DNA of 59,609 nucleotides from Candidatus Methylobacter favarea. Lineage in GTDB: Bacteria; Pseudomonadota; Gammaproteobacteria; Methylococcales; Methylomonadaceae. Below, one piece after another: positions 28,732 to 37,814 of this stretch (position 1 is its first letter; every line of letters starts with the position of its first letter). The notes beneath the pieces are model-generated. The model ran no database searches. It was not told where the DNA came from and saw only the letters and a list, made by a program, of their open reading frames with translations. The stretch is taken from contig NZ_CADCXN010000045.1 in assembly GCF_902806695.1 (NCBI RefSeq), forward strand, positions 1 to 59,609. The letters are read 5' to 3'. The translations under genes were made by a program, and so were the position numbers.

Positions 28732-29418
28732 ATGCTAACCCCCGCCGATATCGAAACCCTGTTATTAACCTTCAAAGTGGCCAGCCTCGCCACAGCGTTG
28801 ATGCTGCTGCTCGGCACCCCGCTAGCCTGGTGGCTGGCGCGGACACGTTCCGGCTGGAAAGGCATCATTAATGCCGTCGTGGCGCTGCCGCTGGTGCTGC
28901 CGCCGACCGTATTGGGCTTCTATTTGCTGGTATTGATGGGTCCGGCCGGGGCAGTTGGAAAAATCACGACCTGGCTGGGTTTGGGCAGCTTGCCCTTTAC
29001 CTTTGCCGGCTTGGTAATCGCCTCGGTTCTGTATTCCATGCCGTTTGTTGTGCAACCCTTGCAAGCCTCATTCACCTCCATCGGCGCGCAGCCTTTGGAG
29101 GCGGCGGCCACCTTGCGCGCCGGTCCCCTGGATACGTTTTTCAGCATTGTCGTACCGCTGGCGAAACCCGGATTCATGACTGGCGCTATTTTAGGCTTTG
29201 CCCATACTGTCGGCGAATTCGGCGTCGTGCTGATGGTCGGCGGCAACATTCCTGATAAAACCCGCGTCGTATCGGTGCAAATCTATAACCATGTGGAAGC
29301 CCTGGAATATAGCGAGGCCCACTGGCTGGCAGGCTGTTTGCTGGTATTCTCATTTAGCGTACTGCTGGTGCTCTACACTGTGCTGAAAACCCAACCTGTC
29401 GCCCATCCTCTTAAATGA
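28732..29418 (+). CDS. modB: molybdate ABC transporter permease
   Basis: A 228-residue membrane permease with five to six hydrophobic helices and the EAAATLRAGPLDTFFSIVVPLAKPG transport loop. GFAHTVGEFGVVLMVGGNIPDKTRV is diagnostic of ModB as against CysW and CysT. E. coli ModB has 229 residues. It starts 7 bases after modA and forms the channel of the molybdate importer with ModC. Confidence 0.96.
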   Translation: MLTPADIETLLLTFKVASLATALMLLLGTPLAWWLARTRSGWKGIINAVVALPLVLPPTVLGFYLLVLMGPAGAVGKITTWLGLGSLPFTFAGLVIASVLYSMPFVVQPLQASFTSIGAQPLEAAATLRAGPLDTFFSIVVPLAKPGFMTGAILGFAHTVGEFGVVLMVGGNIPDKTRVVSVQIYNHVEALEYSEAHWLAGCLLVFSFSVLLVLYTVLKTQPVAHPLK

Positions 29419-29431
29419 TTGAGTTACCTGG

Positions 29432-30508
29432 ATGACAAGGATCGAGGCCCGCTTCCAGCTCGATTACGGCGGCTTTAAGCTGGATGTCGACTTACAACTG
29501 CCCAGCGCCGGCATTACCGTTCTTTTCGGCCCTTCCGGTTGCGGCAAGACTACTCTGCTGCGCTGCATCGCCGGGCTGCAATGCCCGCCCGAAGGTTTTC
29601 TGAAAATCAACGGCAGTATTTGGCAGAACAGCGAAGACGGGGTGTTTTTGCCCCCCCATAAGCGGCCGCTCGGTTATGTGTTTCAGGAAGCCAACCTGTT
29701 TCCGCATTTAAGCGTTCAGGAGAATCTGCATTACGGGCTGAAGCGGATCAAACAAAATCCTGAGCCGGTCAACCTCGAACAAACTGTTGAGCTACTGGGC
29801 ATCGGCCACTTAATGGGGCGCATGCCGGAACGCTTGTCCGGCGGCGAACGCCAGCGAGTCGCCATCGCGCGCGCGCTGGCGCTCAATCCGGACATCCTGC
29901 TGATGGATGAGCCGCTGGCGGCGCTGGATTTCAAGCGCAAGCAGGAAATCCTGCCGTTTTTAAGCCGTCTGCATCAGCACAGAGCGATTCCGGTGCTGTA
30001 TGTCACTCACGCCCAACAGGAAATGGCGCAATTAGCCGATTATCTGGTGATTATGGCCGATGGCCGGGAAATTGCATCCGGTCTGCCGGCTGATACTTTA
30101 ACCCGCCTCGAGCTGCCGCTGGCGCAAGACCGAGAGGCCGCCACGGTTTGGCCGGTAACCATTGTCGAACATGAAGCCGATTATCATTTAACCCGCGTCG
30201 CTTTTGCCGGCGGCACGCTCAGCCTGCCGATAATCAATGCCGCGGTCGGTACGCCGCTGCGGGTGCAAATTTACGCCCGCGATGTTAGCATAGCCCTTGA
30301 GTCGCCGGCCGCTACCAGCATCCTGAATGTATTGCCGGCAACTATCACCGGCATTGCCGATGATCACAGAGGTCAGAGCGTAGTAAAACTGCAAGCCGGC
30401 ACACAGCCGCTGCTCGCTCATATCACCCAAAAATCCGCACGCTTGCTGGATTTGCAGGTGGGCATGCCGGTTTATGTGCAGATCAAAGGCACATCAATAT
30501 TAAATTAA
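29432..30508 (+). CDS. modC: molybdate ABC transporter ATP-binding protein
   Basis: A 358-residue ATPase. Walker [10 protein letters not shown] is at residues 33-41, signature LSGGERQR, Walker B ILLMDEPLAALD and a C-terminal TOBE/Mop-like molybdate-sensing domain (PLRVQIYARDVSIAL to the end). The C-terminal domain separates ModC from CysA. E. coli ModC has 352 residues. It starts 13 bases after modB. Confidence 0.96.
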   Translation: MTRIEARFQLDYGGFKLDVDLQLPSAGITVLFGPSGCGKTTLLRCIAGLQCPPEGFLKINGSIWQNSEDGVFLPPHKRPLGYVFQEANLFPHLSVQENLHYGLKRIKQNPEPVNLEQTVELLGIGHLMGRMPERLSGGERQRVAIARALALNPDILLMDEPLAALDFKRKQEILPFLSRLHQHRAIPVLYVTHAQQEMAQLADYLVIMADGREIASGLPADTLTRLELPLAQDREAATVWPVTIVEHEADYHLTRVAFAGGTLSLPIINAAVGTPLRVQIYARDVSIALESPAATSILNVLPATITGIADDHRGQSVVKLQAGTQPLLAHITQKSARLLDLQVGMPVYVQIKGTSILN

Positions 30509-30542
30509 TTCACATTAAATTAACCAACAACCAGGAATTATC

Positions 30543-30971
30543 ATGAAAGCAAGCGCACGCAATCAATTTACCGGCACCGTCACTGAGGTGCGTATCGGCG
30601 TGGTCAATGCCGAAGTTCATATCGGCCTGAAGGGCGGAGAAACCATCGTGGCCGCGATTACCAGGGAATCCGCCGAAACGCTGGCAATCAAGACCGACCT
30701 GGAAGTCATTGCCCTGGTCAAGGCCCCGCAAATTATTATTATCACCGATTTTGGCGGCTACCGGCTGTCGGCTCGCAACCAGCTGCAAGGCATGGTAACC
30801 CAGCTTAAATCCGGAGCGGTCAGCACTGAAGTCGTTATTGCCTTAAAGGGCGGCGAGCAGGTTGCCGCCACTGTTACCAATGACAGCGTCGAAGCCCTGG
30901 GCTTGCGCCAAGGCCAGCAGGCCACTGTGGTATTCAAGGCCGCTGCGGTGATTCTGGCTGTTGCGGATTAA
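30543..30971 (+). CDS. di-Mop molybdate-binding protein (molbindin)
   Basis: A 142-residue cytoplasmic protein of two tandem Mop domains: residues 1-70 (KASARNQFTGTVTEVRIGVV) and 72-142 (LSARNQLQGMVTQLKSGAVS), each with the SARNQ start of Mop folds. Such molbindins store or buffer molybdate; diazotrophs use them to hold Mo for FeMo-co. Closely follows modC and faces the GlcF-like gene across a stem-loop repeat. Confidence 0.93.
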   Translation: MKASARNQFTGTVTEVRIGVVNAEVHIGLKGGETIVAAITRESAETLAIKTDLEVIALVKAPQIIIITDFGGYRLSARNQLQGMVTQLKSGAVSTEVVIALKGGEQVAATVTNDSVEALGLRQGQQATVVFKAAAVILAVAD

Positions 30972-31015
30972 TAGTCAGCATATACTGAGCACCGATTAAA
31001 ATCGGGTAGTATGCC

Positions 31016-31043
31016 GGTCGGGTTAGCGCAGCGTAACCTGACC
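31016..31043. repeat. REP-type palindrome at the end of the molybdate operon
   Basis: GGTCGGGTTA (31016-31025), an eight-base loop GCGCAGCG and TAACCTGACC (31034-31043) form a ten-pair stem with one G-U pair. The core GGGTTAGCGCAGCGTAACC is of the dispersed-palindrome type found in many bacterial genomes. It lies between the convergent mop and GlcF-like genes and may slow exonucleases or end transcription. Confidence 0.55.
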
Positions 31044-31094
31044 AGCCCATGCTGATCTCCGTTGAATTACTGCGCAAAAAGACGCGCTGACAAT

Positions 31095-32339
31095 CTACGC
31101 AGCGGGCAACTGCCGGGCCAGTAATCGTAAGGGATGTTCTAGCTTACTACCATGAGCATTGAGATAAACGGCACAAGCAAAATTGCTGCTGACTACTAAA
31201 TCCGCTGATGAAGCGCTGATAGTTTGCTGTTTTAAAGCCAGTAACTGCCCGGCAATGTCGGGATGAGTCAGCATGTAGCTGCCGCCTGCTCCGCAACAGG
31301 TTTGGTTATCTGCCAGCTCAGCAATGCTCAGGTCTGGAATTTTTTGCAGCAGCGCATACACAGCTTGCTGATTCTTGAGGACGTTGCGCTGGCTGCACGG
31401 CTCGTGGACTGCGACTTTCAGGCTGCAGGGAAGCAGTTGCAGATCGTCCGGCCAGCGTTTCAGCAAAAAATCGTTGATGTCGACCAAACGTTGCCGGAAC
31501 CGTTCTGTGGCTTCGCCATCGCCGCTTTGATAGGCGCTTAACATCGCTCCGCAAGCCGTGGCGGTATGGAGCACGGCTTCGACATCCAGCGAGTTGAATA
31601 CCCTGATATTGGTATCGATAAAACTGGCGGCAGACTGGCCATTGTGCTGGTGAATCGCCCCGCAGCAGCTTTGCTGCCGAGGTATCAGCACCTCGTAGCC
31701 TGTGGCGTTAAGCAGTTTGATCGCTGCCAGCAAGGTGTCGCGGTCGAAATGTTCTGCGATGCAGCCCGTGAACAGCGCGACCCTGCCCCGCGTTGCGGCG
31801 CGGGCAGGATATCGGCTTGCCAGCGCCTGCAATGCCGGCTTAGCCAGCAGGGCTTCGGCATCGGCAAGCCGCAGTTTTTTTAGCAAGCCGCTGCGCCGTA
31901 ACGGTTTTTGCAAACCCGACTTCAGATAAACGGCAAGCCAGGGCATTAACCGTACTCGCCAGCGCCTGTTTTCCACCAGTCTGAACGCCAGTTTTGCCAG
32001 CCAATCCGGCGCCGCCTTTAACTGGGCCTGAGCCTGATCGAACAACTGCCCGTAGGCCATCCGTCCTGGACAAACCGTCTCGCAGGCCCGGCATTGCAGG
32101 CAGTTATCCAGATGCCGGCGTTCAGCGGCGCTGATCGGCAGCTTTTCGAGCAAAATTTTGCTGATGCTGCGAAGACGCCGACGCGGAGTTTCTTCGTCAA
32201 TTCGGAACAGGCGAAAAGTCGGGCAGCTGCTGACGCAGAGGCCGCAGCGAAGGCATTCGCTTGCTTCCGGAATATAGGGCTCATTAGGGCCCGCTGCTGC
32301 GACAGGTTCAGTGTACTCCATGTCCATGAAGTCAAACAC
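31095..32339 (-). CDS. GlcF-like (Fe-S)-binding protein with two [4Fe-4S] motifs and CCG domains
   Basis: A 414-residue protein with two N-terminal [4Fe-4S] motifs (CLRCGLCVSSCP and CLQCRACETVCP) and two C-terminal CCG motifs (SCCGAIHQHNG, TCCGAGGSYML), the layout of glycolate oxidase subunit GlcF and heterodisulfide-reductase-like proteins. The FAD partners GlcD and GlcE are not adjacent, so calling it glycolate oxidase is unsafe. It is last in a leftward operon with an unknown gene and DUF364, upstream of which is a NifA-type control region. A role in electron supply or redox chemistry for nitrogen fixation is inferred. GTG start, one base after the previous stop, with GGAG upstream. Confidence 0.85.
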   Translation of the reverse strand: MFDFMDMEYTEPVAAAGPNEPYIPEASECLRCGLCVSSCPTFRLFRIDEETPRRRLRSISKILLEKLPISAAERRHLDNCLQCRACETVCPGRMAYGQLFDQAQAQLKAAPDWLAKLAFRLVENRRWRVRLMPWLAVYLKSGLQKPLRRSGLLKKLRLADAEALLAKPALQALASRYPARAATRGRVALFTGCIAEHFDRDTLLAAIKLLNATGYEVLIPRQQSCCGAIHQHNGQSAASFIDTNIRVFNSLDVEAVLHTATACGAMLSAYQSGDGEATERFRQRLVDINDFLLKRWPDDLQLLPCSLKVAVHEPCSQRNVLKNQQAVYALLQKIPDLSIAELADNQTCCGAGGSYMLTHPDIAGQLLALKQQTISASSADLVVSSNFACAVYLNAHGSKLEHPLRLLARQLPAA

Positions 32340-32340
32340 C

Positions 32341-32784
32341 TCAGGACTCCATCACCTTGACATAGGCGCGGCGCAACAGCTCCATTTCCACCTGGGGCCT
32401 GCCGCGCAGCTCCGGCAGGGTTCTCATCCGGCACTGCCGGCTTTGCATAAGTTTGTGCGGCGGGTCAAGCAGCATGAAGCGCGCCATATGGACGGTGATA
32501 ATGCCGCCGGGATTATTGACGTGTTCGCTGAATCCCGGCTCGATACGCAGGAGGTCATTGTCCAAATGCAAAAGCTGATTGATCACATTGACCAGCATTG
32601 CCGGATGCCTGCTGACTTTGCCGCTTTCGGCGTGTTCTGCTTCAAGAATTTCCGCTAGGACTGGCAGCGGCTCCGGAAAACAGACGCTGCCATTGCCGTG
32701 CTGGGCAAACAGCGTCAAGGCGCTAATGTCGCCCTTATAGTAAAGCAGCAGGCGGTGCTGGCTGAATGTGCTGAGCTGGGTCAT
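32341..32784 (-). CDS. unknown protein in the nif-linked DUF364 operon
   Basis: A 147-residue soluble protein without a signal peptide, membrane helix or metal motif that I recognise. It starts MTQLSTFSQHRLLLYYKGDI and has a leucine-rich middle. Its ATG overlaps the stop of the DUF364 gene as ATGA, and its stop is one base from the GTG of the GlcF-like gene, so the three are surely co-translated. That tight coupling makes it a likely partner or subunit of the GlcF-like or DUF364 protein. Nothing in the sequence gives a function. Confidence 0.75.
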   Translation of the reverse strand: MTQLSTFSQHRLLLYYKGDISALTLFAQHGNGSVCFPEPLPVLAEILEAEHAESGKVSRHPAMLVNVINQLLHLDNDLLRIEPGFSEHVNNPGGIITVHMARFMLLDPPHKLMQSRQCRMRTLPELRGRPQVEMELLRRAYVKVMES

Positions 32785-33761
32785 AGGTTGATTACTGGTT
32801 TTTGGTAAGAAGCGCTGTGATTGTCCCATAAAGGCTTGTAACTGCTATCCAGCCGCGCCAGTCGGGTGTTGGCCTGCTCCAGCAATGAATAAGCGGGGAA
32901 GCGACTAGTGTTGCCCGCGGCGTACCAGCTTTCCATTTCAATGGTGAGCCGGGTTTTCTCGGCAGCGCAATCGGCGATTTGCCTTTTTAGCCAATTCATG
33001 CTGGTCGAGGATGTCAGCTCGGCGATGCGATAGCGCAGGCCCTGGTTGAAAATCCTCACGCCGCCGCCCTGGGCGACAGTATCATAGAGCGCGATAGCAT
33101 TGGTGACTTCCACTCCGGCCAGATAATCGATGCCGAACTCATGCAGTTGCGGCAGCCAGGGTACGGTCGGGCCCATTAATACGGTTTTGGCGCCGGCCGA
33201 CAGTTCCGCCAGGCGCGGAAAAGTTTTGTTGGGTATCGAGCTGGCGGTTAAAAACACCCAGTCGGCATTCGGCAGTAAAAATTCGCAGGCTGAATCAGGC
33301 AAATCCCCTCCGCTCGGCTGTTTCTCCAACACACTGAGCTGCATAACGTTTTCATAGCGTTCAATGCCGGGATAATGGCCGATTACCACTACGTTTTTGT
33401 TCTGCAGATGCGGCAGGAAATACTCGAACACGGACAGATTGGCATACTCTGCAGAGTTATCCAGGGCCACGGAGTCGGGTAACGGCCTGCTGTTAATGCA
33501 GCTGTTGATGGCGGCCATCGCCACCGTGGCTTTGTAAGGCTCCCATTCCCATATCCACGCGGCCAGATCGGTGACGGCTTTGCCTGACAAAGTGCCGGAC
33601 CACGGCAGGGTGCGGGTCGAGAAGCCGGGGCTCATCGCCAAACCGGCGCCGCCCTTGCTCTGACAAAGCGTCCATACCAAACCGACCATCAGCTTATCGA
33701 CAACCGCATCGCTGCTGCAGTAATCCAGCAGCAGTTCGTAGAGCCGTTTCGGGTTAGTCAT
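32781..33761 (-). CDS. DUF364-family Rossmann-like protein
   Basis: A 326-residue cytoplasmic protein of the DUF364 (putative heavy-metal chelation) family. The N-terminal half is of the accompanying DUF4213 type (AAINSCINSRPLPD); the C-terminal half has VVVIGHYPGIERY, LPNADWVFLTASSIPNKTFPRL and VLMGPTVPWLPQLHEFGIDYLAG, typical of DUF364. Family members are thought to bind metals or metal-chelating compounds, but no activity is proven. It is first in a tight three-gene operon placed between molybdate uptake and nifH, which makes Mo or Fe handling plausible. Confidence 0.8.
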   Translation of the reverse strand: MTNPKRLYELLLDYCSSDAVVDKLMVGLVWTLCQSKGGAGLAMSPGFSTRTLPWSGTLSGKAVTDLAAWIWEWEPYKATVAMAAINSCINSRPLPDSVALDNSAEYANLSVFEYFLPHLQNKNVVVIGHYPGIERYENVMQLSVLEKQPSGGDLPDSACEFLLPNADWVFLTASSIPNKTFPRLAELSAGAKTVLMGPTVPWLPQLHEFGIDYLAGVEVTNAIALYDTVAQGGGVRIFNQGLRYRIAELTSSTSMNWLKRQIADCAAEKTRLTIEMESWYAAGNTSRFPAYSLLEQANTRLARLDSSYKPLWDNHSASYQKPVINL

Positions 33762-33848
33762 AATTTAAACTATATTTTTGCGGACATGGCCCGCTCCTCG
33801 TGGATCATTAGCGGCAGGACAGCCTGTAAAAACTCAGCCAAACCCTTA

Positions 33849-34706
33849 CTAGGCGGCGGTCGCACTGCTGAATTCCACGGCGTTCAGCAGCTCTTCAACC
33901 CCTGCATCAATGATTTCCAGGCCTAGCTTTTTACAAAACCGCTGTTCCTTATCGGTCGGATTTTTGTTCAGCACCCAGCCTTTTTTCTCCGCCGCTCCAT
34001 AAATAATATCGCTCATCACCATACGTTCTGAATCCCTGTTGAGCGGCAATCCTATAAACAGGTATTGCTTTCCCTTGCGGTACTCTTTAAGAAAATCAGG
34101 AATAGCGAAGCCGCCCATCAGCTCGGTTATGTAATCGACATAATCAGCATCTGAAGCTATAAAGTTTGCTTCCGGTTTAGCAGTACCCATGGGTTTGAAT
34201 AAAATGGGCAGGCTGGCGTCAACCTGTTCCTGGAGTATTTCAAGATAATGACTGCCATCAAAATGGTATATTTTAAAGCGAAACGGGCTGGCGGAAATTC
34301 TTGCGAGCCCTGCAATCAGCGTATGCTCTTCATCGGCATAGCTGTCCTGCAATTGTGTATCCCTGTTTATATCAATAACATAAGCGGGTTTCCATGTCGC
34401 CAGCCAATTATGGACGGAGGCCCGCGTCCATTCCGTTTCTCCGTATAATTTAGTGAGAAACTGGCCCAGAAAATTTCTGCCTCTTTTTAACTCCAGATTC
34501 ATGGCAGCGCGAGGAAACTCATACATTAATTTAGGCGCCATGGGCTTGCCGTTATTCATGGCCAAAATCAGACTTTCGCCAGTTGCCGGCATGGCGGCTC
34601 CGGTTGCTTTATTGCTAGCATCAAAGAGAACGCCGGGGCCCAGATAAGGCACAATCCTGTTTTCGTACAAACCATTTAATATTTCAGAAAAGACTGTAGA
34701 AGACAT
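33849..34706 (-). CDS. SIR2-like protein divergent from nifH
   Basis: A 285-residue protein resembling the SIR2_2 group of sirtuin-like proteins. A glycine motif (YLGPGV, residues 21-26) sits where the NAD-binding loop begins, and later segments ILFKPMGTAKPEANFIASDADY and KQYLFIGLPLNRDSERM follow the family order. The K-x-H-G motif that supplies the catalytic histidine reads KPMG (residues 171-174), so NAD hydrolysis or deacetylation is doubtful. The ATG follows GGAG by 6 bases; an ATG 12 bases upstream would include that GGAG in coding sequence. A sigma-54-like promoter and a TGT-N10-ACA site lie upstream, implying co-regulation with nifH. Role unknown. Confidence 0.75.
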   Translation of the reverse strand: MSSTVFSEILNGLYENRIVPYLGPGVLFDASNKATGAAMPATGESLILAMNNGKPMAPKLMYEFPRAAMNLELKRGRNFLGQFLTKLYGETEWTRASVHNWLATWKPAYVIDINRDTQLQDSYADEEHTLIAGLARISASPFRFKIYHFDGSHYLEILQEQVDASLPILFKPMGTAKPEANFIASDADYVDYITELMGGFAIPDFLKEYRKGKQYLFIGLPLNRDSERMVMSDIIYGAAEKKGWVLNKNPTDKEQRFCKKLGLEIIDAGVEELLNAVEFSSATAA

Positions 34707-34745
34707 TGCAAACTCCATTATTAAGTAGGTGTATCTTTATGCTTA

Positions 34746-34761
34746 AGCAATAATTAATCCA
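34746..34761 (-). promoter_or_regulatory. candidate sigma-54 promoter for the SIR2-like gene
   Basis: On the minus strand the sequence TGGATTAATTATTGCT has the invariant GG-N10-GC spacing and a good TTGCT -12 box; the -24 box (TGGATT against TGGCAC) is weaker. It is 40 bases upstream of the ATG at 34706, and a TGT-N10-ACA site lies about 100 bases further upstream, the usual geometry for NifA activation. Confidence 0.45.
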
Positions 34762-34856
34762 TTTTTCCTCGGATTTGCATAAATAGTTTAATTTTATTAT
34801 TATCAATAGCTTATATAAATCCTGGCTAAATTTTCAGTGAGTTGCCCCTAATATTT

Positions 34857-34872
34857 TGTTCTTTTTATAACA
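34857..34872. promoter_or_regulatory. NifA-type upstream activator sequence (SIR2-like side)
   Basis: TGT-N10-ACA: TGT at 34857-34859, ACA at 34870-34872, with an AT-rich centre. It lies about 100 bases from the minus-strand -24/-12 element, the normal distance for NifA action by looping. Such a motif can arise by chance; the paired promoter raises its weight. Confidence 0.5.
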
Positions 34873-35040
34873 ATCCTTCTGTTGCTTGCCTAACTGCAAG
34901 CACAAAACCGGGGACTGGCAAAAAAGACTGTTCCCCCTGCGCTACTGATTTGTATATAAAAAATTATAAGGAAATACCGATTAGCTGACTTGCCTGAGTA
35001 TTTTAAAGGCTTGCCTACCATCGAATAGTAATGACCACAC

Positions 35041-35056
35041 TGTTATCAAGCCTACA
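35041..35056. promoter_or_regulatory. NifA-type upstream activator sequence for nifH
   Basis: TGT (35041-35043), ten bases, ACA (35054-35056), centred about 105 bases upstream of the nifH -24 box. Position and sequence match the classical NifA binding site. Confidence 0.75.
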
Positions 35057-35152
35057 GCGACCTGACAAAATGTTTGAAATACAACGCTGCTTACGCTTGA
35101 AAAACAATAAAAAAAATTAATATATTCAATAGCATAAATGCAAAAACATAAT

Positions 35153-35168
35153 TGGCACAGCACTTGCT
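35153..35168 (+). promoter_or_regulatory. sigma-54 promoter of nifH
   Basis: TGGCAC at -24, five bases, TTGCT at -12: a perfect match to the RpoN consensus, 48 bases before the nifH ATG. Together with the NifA site upstream it explains nitrogen-regulated expression of nifHDK. Confidence 0.92.
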
Positions 35169-35203
35169 CTATTCCTGATGTCATTAACAACAACGTCCTA
35201 TAA

Positions 35204-36097
<894 letters not shown>

Positions 36098-36107
36098 TAA
36101 ATGAACA

Positions 36108-36179
36108 CCTGTAGAGACGCAAAATCTTGCTTCTCTACAGGATTCCTGTCCTAAAACCTGTCTGTGGGAGATTACCCAC
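36108..36179 (+). repeat. two stem-loops between nifH and nifD
   Basis: CCTGTAGAG (36108-36116) pairs with CTCTACAGG (36133-36141) over a 16-base loop, and GTGGG (36164-36168) pairs with CCCAC (36175-36179) just before the nifD ribosome site. Neither is followed by a T-run. They probably shape mRNA decay, as in diazotrophs where nifH mRNA exceeds nifDK; that effect is inferred. Confidence 0.55.
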
Positions 36180-36199
36180 GGCATAAGTAGGAGATACTC

Positions 36200-37684
36200 A
36201 TGGCAGCTCTAACAAGAGAAGAGACCGAAGCGCTTATTCAGGAAGTGCTTGAAGTCTATCCCGAACAAGCCAGGAAAGATCGCGCCAAGCATTTGGCTGT
36301 AAACGATCAATCTTTGGAAAAATCCAATAAATGCATTACTTCAAACCGCAAGTCACAGCCTGGCGTTATGACTATCCGGGGCTGTGCCTATGCCGGTTCC
36401 TTCGGCGTGGTGTGGAGCCCGGTAAAGGATATGATTCATATCTCGCACGGCCCGGTCGGCTGCGGGCAATATGCCCGCGGGGGACGGCGCAGCTACTACA
36501 TCGGCATTACCGGGGTTAACGCTTTTGTCGGCATGGATTTCACCTCCGATTTCCAGGAAAAGGACATTGTTTTCGGAGGCGATAAAAAGCTCGCGAAAAT
36601 CATGAATGAAATCGAGGAATTATTCCCGCTGAACAAGGGCATCACCGTTCAGTCCGAATGCCCGATCGGTTTGATTGGGGATGATATTGAAGCGGTTGCC
36701 AAAAAAGCCAACAAGGAAATCGGCAAACCGGTCGTGCCGGTTCGCTGTGAGGGCTTCCGCGGCGTATCGCAATCCCTGGGCCATCACCTTGCCAATGATT
36801 CGATTCGCGACTGGGTGCTGGACCCGGCTGAGAATAAGCACAATGACTTTGTTGGCACGCCTTATGACGTGGCTATTCTTGGCGACTACAACATTGGGGG
36901 CGATGCCTGGTCTTCCCGTATTCTGCTGGAAGAAATGGGCCTGCGCGTGATTGCGCAATGGTCCGGCGACGGCACCCTGCCTGAAATGGAACTGACCCCC
37001 AAGGTCAAGCTTAACCTGCTGCACTGCTACCGCTCGGTCAACTATATTACCCGCCACATGGAAGAAAAATACGGTATTCCATGGATTGAATACAACTTCT
37101 TCGGCCCAACCAAAATCGCCGAATCACTGCGCGCCATCGCCGCCTTGTTTGACGACAAGATCAAGGAAGGCGCGGAACGGGTCATCGCAAGATACAAGGC
37201 GGAATATGAGGCGGTTATCGCCAAGTACCGTCCTCGCCTCGAAGGCAAGACCGTCATGCTGTTTGTCGGCGGTCTGCGCCCGCGCCATACCATAGGCGCC
37301 TACGAGGATCTCGGCATGAAGGTAATCGGCACCGGCTACGAGTTCGCCCATAATGACGACTATGACCGCACCATCAAGGAAATGGGCAATGCGACTTTGC
37401 TCTATGACGATGTCACCGGTTATGAATTTGAGGAATTCGTCAAAAAGCTGCAACCCGACCTGATCGGCTCAGGCGTCAAGGAAAAATACATCTTCCAGAA
37501 AATGGGCTTCCCGTTCAGGCAGATGCATTCCTGGGATTATTCCGGTCCTTATCACGGCTATGACGGCTTCGCCATCTTTGCCCGCGATATGGACATGACC
37601 TTGAATAATCCTTGCTGGAAGCAAATAAAAGCGCCCTGGAAAACAGAGGAAAGCACTAATACAGAGGTCGCTGCTAGCGCGTAA
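36200..37684 (+). CDS. nifD: nitrogenase molybdenum-iron protein alpha chain
   Basis: A 494-residue subunit holding FeMo-co. P-cluster ligands Cys62, Cys88 and Cys154 are present, the FeMo-co ligand is Cys275 (LLHCYRS), the ligand His at about 443 lies in [13 protein letters not shown], and Arg96 is in ARGGRRSYY. Spacing is the same as in Azotobacter NifD, so this is the Mo enzyme and not VnfD or AnfD. The ATG has GTAGGAGATACTC before it. It forms an alpha2-beta2 tetramer with NifK. Confidence 0.99.
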   Translation: MAALTREETEALIQEVLEVYPEQARKDRAKHLAVNDQSLEKSNKCITSNRKSQPGVMTIRGCAYAGSFGVVWSPVKDMIHISHGPVGCGQYARGGRRSYYIGITGVNAFVGMDFTSDFQEKDIVFGGDKKLAKIMNEIEELFPLNKGITVQSECPIGLIGDDIEAVAKKANKEIGKPVVPVRCEGFRGVSQSLGHHLANDSIRDWVLDPAENKHNDFVGTPYDVAILGDYNIGGDAWSSRILLEEMGLRVIAQWSGDGTLPEMELTPKVKLNLLHCYRSVNYITRHMEEKYGIPWIEYNFFGPTKIAESLRAIAALFDDKIKEGAERVIARYKAEYEAVIAKYRPRLEGKTVMLFVGGLRPRHTIGAYEDLGMKVIGTGYEFAHNDDYDRTIKEMGNATLLYDDVTGYEFEEFVKKLQPDLIGSGVKEKYIFQKMGFPFRQMHSWDYSGPYHGYDGFAIFARDMDMTLNNPCWKQIKAPWKTEESTNTEVAASA

Positions 37685-37686
37685 TT

Positions 37687-37766
37687 TGTAGGGTGGGCAG
37701 GCTTTTTGCCCACCGATAAATAGGGTAACAAAATTGGTGGGCAGAACGGCATTGCCCACCCCTACA
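37687..37766 (+). repeat. tandem stem-loop element between nifD and nifK
   Basis: An 80-base element bounded by inverted ends TGTAGGGTGGGCA and TGCCCACCCCTACA. Inside are two hairpins, each with a GGTGGGCA / TGCCCACC stem (first centred near 37703, second near 37748). It looks like a small mobile palindrome of REP/MITE type inserted between the two structural genes. The mRNA must fold here, so it may adjust the NifD:NifK ratio or protect mRNA ends. Confidence 0.7.
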
Positions 37767-37814
37767 GTTCCTTCAACGCGTCGTCCACAGATTAGTGGCG
37801 CGCAGGAGATTATC

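Noticed and set aside
31095-32339. Naming the Fe-S protein glcF
   Set aside because: GlcD and GlcE are missing and the operon context is nif-related; only family-level naming is safe.
37734-37814. N-terminal extension of NifK
   Set aside because: It is translated repeat sequence from the stem-loop element; MSQEVDN at 37815 has AGGAG and matches known NifK starts.
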